This document shows positions 1 to 8,355 of a stretch of 64,000 bases of DNA, in pieces. Positions within the stretch are counted from its first letter, which is position 1, and each line of letters starts with the position of its first letter. The notes under the pieces are model-generated. The model made no database searches. It saw only the letters and a program-made list of their open reading frames with translations, and was not told the origin of the DNA. The stretch is taken from contig NZ_JAIXCQ010000005.1 of the NCBI RefSeq assembly GCF_020297055.1, positions 1-64,000 of the forward strand. Direction: 5' to 3'. Origin of the DNA: Isoptericola luteus. GTDB taxonomy: Bacteria > Actinomycetota > Actinomycetes > Actinomycetales > Cellulomonadaceae. The translations under genes were made by a program, and so were the position numbers.

Positions 1-60
1 CCCTTAAGCGCCGATGGTACTGCCCTCGAGAGGGGGTGGGAGAGTAGGACGCCGCCGGAC
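1..60 (+). rRNA. rrf: 5S ribosomal RNA, 3' part
   Basis: The first 60 bases carry the conserved 3' half of actinobacterial 5S rRNA, including the GCCGATGGTACTGC segment and the terminal stretch ending GCCGCCGGAC. The 5' end lies outside the window, so an rRNA operon presumably ends here. The exact 3' end is judged by eye, give or take 3 bases. A strong hairpin follows about 10 bases later, as expected for the end of an rrn operon. Confidence 0.85.
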
Positions 61-69
61 ACCATTCAC

Positions 70-104
70 ATGAAGGCCCACCCCACCCCGGGGTGGGCCT
101 TCAT
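70..104 (+). terminator. rRNA operon terminator hairpin
   Basis: A perfect 15-bp stem (70-84 with 90-104, core GGCCCACCCC/GGGGTGGGCC) surrounds a 5-base loop directly after the 5S rRNA. No long T-run follows, which is common in high-G+C actinobacteria. Its place makes it the likely rrn terminator. Confidence 0.85.
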
Positions 105-301
105 GCATTTCCAGCCTTCATGCACCCGGTCGGCTGTGAGCCGCCGCCGGGTGCTGGCCCTACGACGCCGGGGCACTTTCTTCGGCGCGACGGCCGAGGT
201 GACCTCAGACACCTCGTCTGGCGGCCTGGCTCTCCCAGGCACCACCGACATGGACCCGCGTGGGAGAATCAGGGCGACCCCATCCATCCGAGAGGAACAC
301 C

Positions 302-2170
302 GTGAACGACTCCGCCTCCGAGCAGGGCCGCGACGACGACCGCGCGCGCTCACGTCCCGACGGTGCCCGCCGTCGCGGGCCTTCTGAAGGACGCTCCGAA
401 GGCGCTCGTGGCGACCGTCGGGGTGCCGGCAACGACCGGAACGCACGCCGCGACGACCGCGGCGGCAGGGACGAGCGGCCCTCGCGGCCGTCGTACGGTG
501 ACCGCCGCGACGACCGCGGTTCGCGCCGCGACGAGGGCCGGGACGACCGTCGCCCGCCGCGCAGTGACGACCGCCCCTCACGCGGGTCCTACGGGTCCGG
601 TCGGGACGAGCGCGGTTCGCGTCCCTCGTACGGGGCCGGCCGTCGCGACGACCGGGGGCCGCGTCGCGACGCCGGTCGTGACGACCGTCGGCCGCCGGGC
701 AGTGATGACCGTGGGTCGCGTCCGTCGTACGGTGAGCGTCGTGACGATCGGGGGTCGCGTCCGTCGTACGGTGAGCGCCGTGACGATCGGGGGTCGCGTC
801 CGTCGTACGGTGAGCGCCGTGACGAGCGCAGCCCGCGTCGCGACGAGGGGCGCGACGACCGTCGCCCGCCCCGCAGCGATGACCGGGGTTCCCGTCCGTC
901 GTACGGTGAGCGTCGTGATGACCGGGGATCGCGTCCGTCGTACGGTGAGCGCCGTGATGGCCGTGGGTCGCGTCCGTCGTACGGTGAGCGCCGTGACGAG
1001 CGCAGCCCGCGTCGCGACGAGGGGCGCGACGACCGTCGCCCGCCCCGCAGCGATGACCGTGGGTCGCGTCCGTCGTACGGGGACCGTCGCGACGACCGTG
1101 GCCCGCGCCGGGACGACGAGCGTCGGGCACCGCGCGGTGGTGCGCCCCGCGACGGTGGACGCCCCGGGCGCCCCGCGACCCGTCCGACCGAGCCGCGTCC
1201 GCGAGTGGCCGAGCCTGCGATCGACGAGGACGTCAACATCGGTCAGCTCGGGCGCGAGGTGCGCGGCCGGCTGCGCGGTCTGACGAAGGAGAACGCCGAG
1301 CGGATCGGCATGCACCTGGTGATGGCCGGGCGCATGCTCGACGTCGACCCCGAGCGGGCCTACGAGCACGCCCAGGCTGCGGTGCGCCGCGGCGGCCGTG
1401 TCGACATCGTCAGGGAGGCCGCTGGCATCACCGCATACCGCACGGGTCGCTTCGCCGAGGCTCTGCGTGAGCTGCGGACCGTACGTCGGCTCAACGGCTC
1501 GTCGGAGCACCTGCCGATCATGGCGGACGCCGAGCGGGGCCTCGGGCGGCCGGAGCGTGCGCTCGCGCTCGCCGCGAGCGAAGAGGCCGGCACCCTGGAC
1601 GCCGAGGGGCGCACCGAGCTGGCGATCGTGGCCAGCGGTGCGCGATCCGACCTCGGCGAGCACGAGGCCGCCCTCGCCGTCCTCGACCGGATCCCGGCGG
1701 CGGAACGTCGCGGTGACCTGGGGTTGCGCGTGGTCCAGGCGCGGGCGGCGGCGCTCGAGACGGCGGGCCGCACGGCCGAGGCTGCTGCGCTTCTCGCCGG
1801 GGTCGACCAGGAAGCGCTCGCGCGGGCGACCGGTGCAGCCGTGGTCGAGGAGGACGTCGTCGTCTACGACGTCTACGACGAGGACGCGGAGCCCGACGAC
1901 ATCACCGACGACGTGGCCGCAGATGACATGGCCGCAGATGACATGGTCGATGACGACGTCGACGAGCTGGGTGACGGCTCGGACGACGGGCTCGACGCCG
2001 AGGCCGGCGACGCCGATGTCGAAGGGGCCGACGTCGAAGGTTCCGATGCAGCCGACGTCGACGAGCCCGACGTCGACGAGCCCAGCGAGGCGGCGGACGC
2101 CGACGCCGGTGCGGGCACGGCAGCAGCGGACGATGCGACGGACGAGTCGGCCGACGGGAAGACCGAGTGA
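302..2170 (+). CDS. Arg/Asp-rich repeat protein with TPR-like helical region and acidic tail
   Basis: The predicted protein has 622 aa in three parts. Residues about 50-285 are low-complexity repeats of a unit like RRDDRGSRPSYGE, very rich in Arg, Asp, Ser, Gly and Tyr. Residues about 310-510 are helical pairs resembling tetratricopeptide repeats. Residues about 517-622 are an Asp/Glu-rich tail. The GTG at 302 is chosen because GAGAGGAA lies just upstream and an upstream ATG at 260 has no such site. The stop overlaps the next gene by GTGA. Function is unknown: mixed-charge RG/RD repeats in other proteins bind RNA or form condensates, which is only an inference here. Its position between an rrn operon and the tlyA cluster is compatible with an RNA or ribosome role. 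Confidence 0.85.
   Translation: MNDSASEQGRDDDRARSRPDGARRRGPSEGRSEGARGDRRGAGNDRNARRDDRGGRDERPSRPSYGDRRDDRGSRRDEGRDDRRPPRSDDRPSRGSYGSGRDERGSRPSYGAGRRDDRGPRRDAGRDDRRPPGSDDRGSRPSYGERRDDRGSRPSYGERRDDRGSRPSYGERRDERSPRRDEGRDDRRPPRSDDRGSRPSYGERRDDRGSRPSYGERRDGRGSRPSYGERRDERSPRRDEGRDDRRPPRSDDRGSRPSYGDRRDDRGPRRDDERRAPRGGAPRDGGRPGRPATRPTEPRPRVAEPAIDEDVNIGQLGREVRGRLRGLTKENAERIGMHLVMAGRMLDVDPERAYEHAQAAVRRGGRVDIVREAAGITAYRTGRFAEALRELRTVRRLNGSSEHLPIMADAERGLGRPERALALAASEEAGTLDAEGRTELAIVASGARSDLGEHEAALAVLDRIPAAERRGDLGLRVVQARAAALETAGRTAEAAALLAGVDQEALARATGAAVVEEDVVVYDVYDEDAEPDDITDDVAADDMAADDMVDDDVDELGDGSDDGLDAEAGDADVEGADVEGSDAADVDEPDVDEPSEAADADAGAGTAAADDATDESADGKTE
700..1110 (+). repeat. Tandem in-frame coding repeats
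   Basis: The DNA encoding the RRDDRGSRPSYGE units is repetitive in itself, with a recurrent GTCCGTCGTACGG core spaced 48-60 bases apart. A longer near-identical block beginning TGAGCGCCGTGACGAGC occurs at 811 and again at 985, an offset of 174 bases or 58 codons. The repeats stay in frame, so they are coding and not a CRISPR. Confidence 0.8.
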
Positions 2171-3180
2171 GCGCGACGCTTCGCGGCAGTGACGTGCCGC
2201 TGGTGGCCGCCCACGACCTGGCTCTCGTCGACCTCGACGGCGTGGCCTATCGCGGGCACCAGCCGATCGCGCACGCCGCGTCCAGCCTGGGAGCCGCGCG
2301 CGAGGCGGGAATGCGGCTCCTGTTCGTCACGAACAACGCCTCGAGGGAGCCGGAGGACGTCGCGGACCAGCTCTCCGGGCTGGACATCCCGGCGTCGCCG
2401 GACGAGGTGATGACGGCCGCCCAGGCCTGCGCGGCGCTGCTGCGCACGCGCCTCGACCCCGGCGCGAAGGTGCTGGTGGTGGGTGGCGCGGGTCTGGTGA
2501 CCGCGGTGCGCGCTGAGGGCTTCGAGGTGGTCGCCTCGGCCGACGACCGGCCCGACGCCGTCGCGCAGGGCTACGCGGCCGACCTCGCGTGGCCGGACCT
2601 GGCGGAGGCCGCGTACGCCGTGGCGGGCGGGGCCTGGCACGTGGCGAGCAACCTCGACCTTTCGCTGCCGACCGAGCGCGGCTTCGCACCTGGCAACGGG
2701 GCTCTCGTGGGCGCGGTGACCGCGGCGACGGGAATCACCCCGGACAGCGCGGGCAAGCCGTCGCCGACGATGTACCGGATGGCGGTCGACCGTGCGGGCG
2801 CGACGCGCCCGCTCGTCGTCGGCGACCGGCTCGACACGGACCTGGCGGGTGCCCGCGCCGGTGGCTATCCGGGGCTGCATGTCCTCACGGGCGTCTCCTC
2901 GGCGCGCGACGCGGTTCTCGCCGGACCGGGCCTGCGGCCCGACTTCGTGGGCGAGGACCTGCGGGCGATCCTCGAGCCGCACCCGCTCCCCGTCGCGACG
3001 GAGGACGGCTGGTGGCGGTGCCGGGACCGTGCGGCGAGGGTCACGACCGAGGGGCTGGAGGTCGACGGCCGCGGACCCGCGGGGATCGACGTCGTCCGTG
3101 CCGCCTGTGCCGCGGCGTGGGCCGCGGCAGACGAGGGCCGGCCGCTGGACGCGTCGACGGTGCCTGAGCTGACGGCCTGA
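2167..3180 (+). CDS. HAD-IIA family sugar/nucleotide phosphatase (NagD/PGP-like)
   Basis: A 337-aa hydrolase of the haloacid dehalogenase superfamily. Motif I is DLDGVAYRG (the second Asp usually acts as general acid), motif II lies in LLFVTNNASR, and motifs III-IV are GKPSPTMYRMAV and VVGDRLDTDLAGA. The cap placement and the NNAS signature are those of subfamily IIA, which dephosphorylates small phosphometabolites. The substrate cannot be read from sequence. Its GTG start overlaps the stop of the repeat protein by GTGA, so the two are probably translationally coupled. About 120 bases and a new -10 element separate it from the tlyA cluster. Confidence 0.88.
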   Translation: MSATLRGSDVPLVAAHDLALVDLDGVAYRGHQPIAHAASSLGAAREAGMRLLFVTNNASREPEDVADQLSGLDIPASPDEVMTAAQACAALLRTRLDPGAKVLVVGGAGLVTAVRAEGFEVVASADDRPDAVAQGYAADLAWPDLAEAAYAVAGGAWHVASNLDLSLPTERGFAPGNGALVGAVTAATGITPDSAGKPSPTMYRMAVDRAGATRPLVVGDRLDTDLAGARAGGYPGLHVLTGVSSARDAVLAGPGLRPDFVGEDLRAILEPHPLPVATEDGWWRCRDRAARVTTEGLEVDGRGPAGIDVVRAACAAAWAAADEGRPLDASTVPELTA

Positions 3181-3233
3181 GCGTGCCGACGACCCCGCTG
3201 TGCGTGGTGCGTGGGAGGGTCGCCCGGTCCGGG

Positions 3234-3239
3234 TAGCGT
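3234..3239 (+). promoter_or_regulatory. Candidate -10 element for the tlyA-murJ cluster
   Basis: TAGCGT fits the actinobacterial -10 pattern TANNNT and sits about 60 bases before the small-protein start at 3301. No clear -35 is seen. It is the only such element in the 120-base gap after the HAD gene. Confidence 0.4.
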
Positions 3240-3300
3240 GGACCCGGGCCGGTTCGCGGAGTCACGCAGGCCCCGTCGGGCAGCGGAGCGAGGAGGGACG

Positions 3301-3483
3301 ATGACGCAGGAACCGGGATCTCCCGAGGAGGTCGCCGGCACCCCGGACGCGCTCCTCGTCGGGCTCGACGACCTCCCGCTGGAGGTTCACGTGGAACGCT
3401 TCGCCGCCGTGCACGACGTGCTCCGGGCGCGGCTCGACGGCGAGCCCAAGCCCCAGGCCGCCCCTGACGGGGCGCAGGAGTGA
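3301..3483 (+). CDS. Conserved small protein upstream of tlyA
   Basis: A 60-aa acidic protein that starts MTQEPGSPEE and has a central amphipathic segment LEVHVERFAAVHDVLRARL. The ATG at 3301 is preceded by GGAGGGACG, a good ribosome-binding site, and is preferred over an upstream in-frame ATG at 3211. Small genes of this type commonly precede tlyA in actinobacteria, which is my recollection and not a search result. The stop touches the tlyA start. No function is assigned. Confidence 0.75.
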   Translation: MTQEPGSPEEVAGTPDALLVGLDDLPLEVHVERFAAVHDVLRARLDGEPKPQAAPDGAQE

Positions 3484-4391
3484 TGGCGCCGGCACGCGCC
3501 GACGCCGAGCTGGTCCGCCGGGGTCTCGCCCGGTCGCGCGGCGCTGCGGCGGTGCTCGTGGCCGCCGGGCGGGTGCGCGTCGGCGACCGCGTCGTCACCA
3601 AGCCGTCCACGCCCGTGGCGCCCGATGCCGCGCTGGCCGTCGTGGCCGACGCCGACGACCCGGAATACGCCTCCCGTGCGGGCGGCAAGCTCGCCGGCGC
3701 CCTCGACGCCCTCGGCGCGGACCCCGTGGGCCGCGCCCTGACCGCGGCGATCCCGGGTGCCCGCTGCCTCGACCTCGGTGCGTCGACGGGCGGCTTCACC
3801 GACGTCCTGCTGCGTCGTGGCGCGGATCAGGTGACGGCCCTCGACGTCGGGCACGACCAGCTCGTCGACCGGTTGCGCGCCGACCCACGCGTGACGGTGG
3901 TGGAGGGCTTCAACGTCCGCGACCTGACCGCGTCCGACCTCGAGGGCGCGCCGGACGTGGTCGTGGGCGACCTGTCGTTCATCTCCTTGACGCTCGTGCT
4001 CGGCCCGCTCGTGGCGGTGCTGGGTCCCGGCTCGGCGGCGCTCCTGCTGGTCAAGCCGCAGTTCGAGGTGGGCCGGGAGAGGCTCGGCAGCGGTGGGGTG
4101 GTGCGCGACCCGGCGCTGCACGTCGAGGCGGTGCGGACGGTGGCTCTGGCGGCCGCGGCCCGCGGGCTGGCGCCGCGGGCCGTCGTGCCGAGCCCGCTGC
4201 CCGGTCCCAGCGGGAACCGCGAGTACTTCTGCTGGTTCGACGCCCCCGCGACCCCCGACGCCGGCGCCCACCCTGTCCACCCTGTCCACGTCGACCTCCA
4301 AGGTCTGGACCGCGCCGCGCAGGCCGCGGTGGACTGGCAGCCGTCGTCCTCGTCCCTCCCGCCCGTCCTGCTCATCGAAGGAGCCCAGTGA
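3483..4391 (+). CDS. tlyA: 16S/23S rRNA (cytidine-2'-O)-methyltransferase TlyA
   Basis: A 302-aa enzyme with an N-terminal S4-like RNA-binding domain (about residues 1-65) and an FtsJ-type SAM methyltransferase domain. The SAM loop is DLGASTGGFTDVLL, and VVGDLSFISL and LLVKPQFE are the later catalytic motifs. In mycobacteria TlyA methylates both rRNA subunits and its loss gives capreomycin resistance. ATG at 3483 overlaps the upstream stop; a GTG one codon earlier is equally possible. It overlaps nadK by GTGA, a common actinobacterial tlyA-nadK-recN order. Confidence 0.95.
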   Translation: MAPARADAELVRRGLARSRGAAAVLVAAGRVRVGDRVVTKPSTPVAPDAALAVVADADDPEYASRAGGKLAGALDALGADPVGRALTAAIPGARCLDLGASTGGFTDVLLRRGADQVTALDVGHDQLVDRLRADPRVTVVEGFNVRDLTASDLEGAPDVVVGDLSFISLTLVLGPLVAVLGPGSAALLLVKPQFEVGRERLGSGGVVRDPALHVEAVRTVALAAAARGLAPRAVVPSPLPGPSGNREYFCWFDAPATPDAGAHPVHPVHVDLQGLDRAAQAAVDWQPSSSSLPPVLLIEGAQ

Positions 4392-5305
4392 CCCGTCGAG
4401 TCCTCATCGTCACGCACGGCGGCCGCCCGGAGGCGCTCGCTGCGCTCTCGGAGGCCGTGCGCGAGCTGACCGCCGCGGGGTTCGAGGTCGCGTTGCACGA
4501 CGACGACCTGGCCGAGACGTTCGGTGACCACATGGCCCTGACCCGGGCGCGCGAAGGCGTGGCCGAGTCGGAGGTCGTGATGGTGCTGGGCGGCGACGGG
4601 ACGATCCTGCGCGCCGCAGAGCTCACCCACGGCACGGGGGTGCCCCTGCTCGGCGTCAACCTGGGGCACGTGGGCTTCCTCGCCGAGAGCGAGCGGGAGA
4701 ACCTGCGCGAGGCGGTGCGTCGGCTCGCCGCCCACGACTACGAGGTCGAGGAACGTGCCGTCGTCGACGTCGTCGTGCACCTGCCCGGCCAGAGCGAGCC
4801 GGTCACGGGATGGGCGCTGAACGAGGCGACGGTGGAAAAGGCGCAGCGCGAACGGATGGTCGAGGTGGGCATCGCCGTCGACGGTCGGCCGCTGTCGTCG
4901 TTCGGCTGCGACGGCGTGGTGATCTCGACCGCGACGGGTTCGACGGCGCACGCCTTCTCGGCCGGCGGGCCGGTGATCTGGCCCGACGTCGACGCCGTCC
5001 TGCTCGTGCCGCTGTCGGCGCACGCGCTGTTCGCCCGCCCCCTGGTCATCGGGCCGCAGTCGACCTACACCGTCAAGGTGCTCGAGCGCAGCCCGATGCC
5101 GGCCGTCCTGACCTGCGACGGACGGCGTCGGATCGACCTGCCGGTGGGGGCGCAGGTCGAGGTCCGTCGCGGCGCGCTGCCGCTGCGGCTCGCCCGGCTG
5201 TCGACCGCACCGTTCACCGACCGGCTCGTGTCCAAGTTCTCCCTCCCCGTCGTGGGGTGGCGTGAGCTGGCCGCGTCCCGGCCCGAGCACGACAAGGAGG
5301 TCTGA
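4388..5305 (+). CDS. nadK: NAD kinase
   Basis: A 305-aa cytosolic ATP-NAD kinase that makes NADP. The GGDGTILRAAE loop (about residue 64) carries the catalytic Asp. LGVNLGHVGFL, LNEATVEK (NAD-binding Asn-Glu) and the TATGSTAHAFSAGGP block follow in the usual order. Length is typical for the family. It starts at GTG 4388, coupled to tlyA by a 4-base overlap, and recN starts 2 bases after its stop, so the three genes are one transcriptional unit. Confidence 0.96.
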   Translation: MTRRVLIVTHGGRPEALAALSEAVRELTAAGFEVALHDDDLAETFGDHMALTRAREGVAESEVVMVLGGDGTILRAAELTHGTGVPLLGVNLGHVGFLAESERENLREAVRRLAAHDYEVEERAVVDVVVHLPGQSEPVTGWALNEATVEKAQRERMVEVGIAVDGRPLSSFGCDGVVISTATGSTAHAFSAGGPVIWPDVDAVLLVPLSAHALFARPLVIGPQSTYTVKVLERSPMPAVLTCDGRRRIDLPVGAQVEVRRGALPLRLARLSTAPFTDRLVSKFSLPVVGWRELAASRPEHDKEV

Positions 5306-5307
5306 GG

Positions 5308-7071
5308 GTGCTCGAGGAGATCGCGATCGAGAACCTGGGCGTCATCGAGGTGGCCCGGGTGCCGCTGGCCACCGGGCTCACCGTCATCACGGGGGAGACC
5401 GGCGCGGGTAAGACGATGGTGCTCACGGCGCTCGGCCTGCTCATGGGCGGCAAGGCCGACGCCGGTGCGGTGCGGCCAGGGGCCTCCGGTGCCGTCGTGG
5501 AGGGCCGCGTGCACGTCGCGGACCGGCCCGAGGTCGCCCGTCGGGTGGACGAGGCCGGGGGAGAGGTCGACGACGACGGGACCGTCGTGGTGCTGCGGAC
5601 CGTCGCCGCGGGCGGCAGGTCGCGCGCCCACCTCGGCGGGCGCAGCGTGCCGCAGGGCGTGCTCGCCGAGATCGCCGACGACCTGGTCACGGTGCACGGG
5701 CAGGCCGACCAGCTCCGGCTGCGGACCCCCGCCAAGCAGCGGGACGCGCTCGACGCGTTCGCGGGCCACGCGCACCTGGGGGAGCTCGCCGCCTACCGCG
5801 CCGCGTGGGCCGAGCGGGCAGGGCTGCTCACCGAGATCGACGACCTCGTCGCCCGCGCGTCCGAGCGGGCCCGCGAGGCGGAGCTCCTGCGGCTGGGGCT
5901 CGCCGAGGTGGAGCGGGTCGACCCGCAGCCCGGGGAGGACGCCGACCTCACGGCGCTCGTCGCGCGGCTCGGCAACGCCGAGCAGCTGCGCGTCGCCGCC
6001 CAGCAGGCGCACGACGCGGTGGCCGGTGACGACGTCGAGGTGGTCGGCAGCGCGGTCGAGGCGGTCGAGCGGGCTCGGCACGCGCTGGAGGCGGTGGCCG
6101 GCGACGACCCGGCGCTCGGCGGGTATGCCAGCAGGCTGGCCGAGGCCGGGTACCTCCTGGCCGACGTCGCCACGGAGCTCTCCGCGTACACCGACGACCT
6201 GCAGGCCGACCCGGCCGGCCTCGAGACGGCCCATGCCAGGCTCGCCGAGCTCACGGCGCTGACCCGCAGCTACGGGGAGACGATCGACGACGTCCTGCGG
6301 TGGGCCTCGGAGGCCGGGCTGCGGCTGCTCGACCTCGACGACGGGGGCGAGCGACTGGAGTCGATGCGTCAGCGCACCGCGGAGCTGGACGAACGGCTCG
6401 CGGACGCCGCAGCCCGGCTCACGGTGACGCGGCGCACGGCCGCGGACGCGCTCGCGGCGGCCGTGACCGACGAGCTGGCGGGCCTCGCGATGAGCGGTGC
6501 GCGCCTGGTCGTCGATGTCGCGCCCGCACCCGAGCCGGGGCCGTGGGGCGCCGACCAGGTGGCGTTCCTGCTGGAGCCGCACCCGGGCGCGCCCGCGCGA
6601 CCACTCGGCAAGGGCGCGTCGGGCGGCGAGCTCTCGCGCGTCATGCTGGCGGTCGAGGTCGCGTTGGCGACCGCCCGGGTCGAGGAGTCCGACGCCGCGT
6701 CCGGCGCGTCGGCGCCGCTGCCCACGTTCGTGTTCGACGAGGTCGACGCCGGGGTCGGCGGGCGTGCGGCGGTCGAGGTCGGCCGCAGGCTCGCGTCGCT
6801 CGCCCGGAACACCCAGGTGGTCGTGGTGACGCACCTCGCGCAGGTGGCGGCCTTCGGTGACGCGCACCTCGTGGTGACGAAGTCCCGCGGCGACGAGGGC
6901 GACGAGAACGACGGGGCCGGGGCTCGGGGTGCCACGGTGACCGGGGTGCGTGCCGTCGCGGACGACGAGCGCGTGCGGGAGCTGGCGAGGATGCTCTCGG
7001 GCCAGGAGGAGTCGGCCACCGCGCGGCAGCATGCGGTGGAGCTCCTCGAGTCCTCCACCGTGGGACGATAG
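5308..7071 (+). CDS. recN: DNA repair protein RecN
   Basis: A 587-aa SMC-like ATPase for double-strand break repair. Walker A is GETGAGKT near residue 33. A long coiled-coil middle region rich in Leu, Glu, Ala and Arg follows. The C-terminal half has the ABC signature GASGGELSRV and Walker B VFDEVDAGVGG, then the switch VVVTHLAQVAAF. GTG at 5308 lies 2 bases after nadK with AAGGAGG upstream, overlapping the nadK end. steA starts 5 bases after its stop. Confidence 0.96.
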   Translation: MLEEIAIENLGVIEVARVPLATGLTVITGETGAGKTMVLTALGLLMGGKADAGAVRPGASGAVVEGRVHVADRPEVARRVDEAGGEVDDDGTVVVLRTVAAGGRSRAHLGGRSVPQGVLAEIADDLVTVHGQADQLRLRTPAKQRDALDAFAGHAHLGELAAYRAAWAERAGLLTEIDDLVARASERAREAELLRLGLAEVERVDPQPGEDADLTALVARLGNAEQLRVAAQQAHDAVAGDDVEVVGSAVEAVERARHALEAVAGDDPALGGYASRLAEAGYLLADVATELSAYTDDLQADPAGLETAHARLAELTALTRSYGETIDDVLRWASEAGLRLLDLDDGGERLESMRQRTAELDERLADAAARLTVTRRTAADALAAAVTDELAGLAMSGARLVVDVAPAPEPGPWGADQVAFLLEPHPGAPARPLGKGASGGELSRVMLAVEVALATARVEESDAASGASAPLPTFVFDEVDAGVGGRAAVEVGRRLASLARNTQVVVVTHLAQVAAFGDAHLVVTKSRGDEGDENDGAGARGATVTGVRAVADDERVRELARMLSGQEESATARQHAVELLESSTVGR

Positions 7072-7076
7072 GGCTG

Positions 7077-8270
7077 ATGAAGATGATTCTGCGCAAGTCC
7101 GACCGCGCGCCCGAGCCGGACGCCGAGCTGCCCCAGACCGTGGGGCCCGCCCGGGTCGGTTCCCGGACGAAGGACCTGACCAAGCGCCTGCGAGCGGGCG
7201 ACATCGCCGTCATCGACCACGTCGACATCGACCGCGTGGCCGCCGACGCGCTCGTCACCGCCGGCCCCGCCGCGGTGCTCAACGCCGCCCGGTCCACGTC
7301 CGGGCGATACCCGAACGCGGGCCCCGGCATCCTCGTCGAGGCGGGCATCACGCTCGTCGACGACCTCGGCCCCGCCGTCATGTCGCTGGCGGAGGGTGCG
7401 ACGGTCACGATCGACGAGGGCAGGGTCGTCGTCGACGGCGTGACCGTGGCGGAGGGGACGCGCCAGACCGCGGAGACGGTGGCCGCGGAGACGGCGGTCG
7501 CCCGTGAGGGGCTGTCGGCGGAGATCGAGAACTTCGCCGAGAACACGATGACGTACCTGCGCCGGGAGCGGGACCTCCTGCTCGACGGCGTGGGCGTGCC
7601 CGACGTCCGCACGAGCTTCGACGGCAGGCACGTGCTGATCGTGGTCCGCGGCTACCACTACCGCGAGGACCTGGCGATGCTGCGGTCCTACATCACCGAG
7701 AACCGGCCCGTGCTCGTCGGCGTCGACGGCGGCGCCGACGCGATCGTCGACGCCGGCTGGAAGCCGGACATGATCGTCGGCGACATGGACTCGGTCTCCG
7801 ACCGGGCCCTCTCGTCGGGCGCCGAGATCGTCGTGCACGCCTACCGGGACGGGAACGCGCCCGGGCTGGAGCGCGTGCGCGCGCTCGGCGTCGACCCGGT
7901 CGTGTTCCCGGCCACGGGGACCAGCGAGGACATCGCCATGCTCCTGGCGGACGACAAGGGCGCAGAGCTCATCGTCGCCGTGGGCACGCACGCCACGCTC
8001 GTGGAGTTCCTCGACAAGGGGAGGGCGGGCATGGCCAGCACCTTCCTCACCCGGCTGCGCATCGGCGGCAAGCTGGTCGACGCCAAGGGCGTCTCCCGCC
8101 TGTACCGCACCCGGATCTCGAACCTGCAGCTCACGCTCCTCACGCTCGCCGGTATCGCCGCCGTCGTCGCGGCGCTCTGGTCCACCTCTGTCGGCCAGAC
8201 GTTCTTCGGCCTCGTCGGTGCCCGCATCGACGACCTCGTCTCCTGGGTGGGCAGCCTCTTCGGCGCCTGA
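7077..8270 (+). CDS. steA: Putative septum-cleavage regulator SteA
   Basis: A 397-aa protein matching the actinobacterial SteA family. It has an N-terminal domain with GRYPNAGPGILVEAGI and a central thiamine-pyrophosphokinase-like fold (GVDGGADAIVDAGWKPD, VGDMDSV, ATGTSEDIAMLL). A single C-terminal membrane segment lies at about residues 350-375. In Corynebacterium SteA works with SteB to control the septal hydrolase RipA, so this gene probably acts in daughter-cell separation. The kinase-like fold is thought not to make thiamine. steB follows after 85 bases, and recN-steA-steB is a conserved order. Confidence 0.9.
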   Translation: MKMILRKSDRAPEPDAELPQTVGPARVGSRTKDLTKRLRAGDIAVIDHVDIDRVAADALVTAGPAAVLNAARSTSGRYPNAGPGILVEAGITLVDDLGPAVMSLAEGATVTIDEGRVVVDGVTVAEGTRQTAETVAAETAVAREGLSAEIENFAENTMTYLRRERDLLLDGVGVPDVRTSFDGRHVLIVVRGYHYREDLAMLRSYITENRPVLVGVDGGADAIVDAGWKPDMIVGDMDSVSDRALSSGAEIVVHAYRDGNAPGLERVRALGVDPVVFPATGTSEDIAMLLADDKGAELIVAVGTHATLVEFLDKGRAGMASTFLTRLRIGGKLVDAKGVSRLYRTRISNLQLTLLTLAGIAAVVAALWSTSVGQTFFGLVGARIDDLVSWVGSLFGA

Positions 8271-8355
8271 CGTCCGCGGCCCGCTACCCTGGGTCGCCGC
8301 ACGCACCGCACCGCCACGACCACCCGCCGCCCCCGACCAAGGAACTCTCTCCGTC

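Noticed and set aside
700-1110. Regular direct repeats that might be a CRISPR array
   Set aside because: Repeats are in frame, encode RRDDRGSRPSYGE units, have no unique spacers of fixed length and no cas genes nearby.
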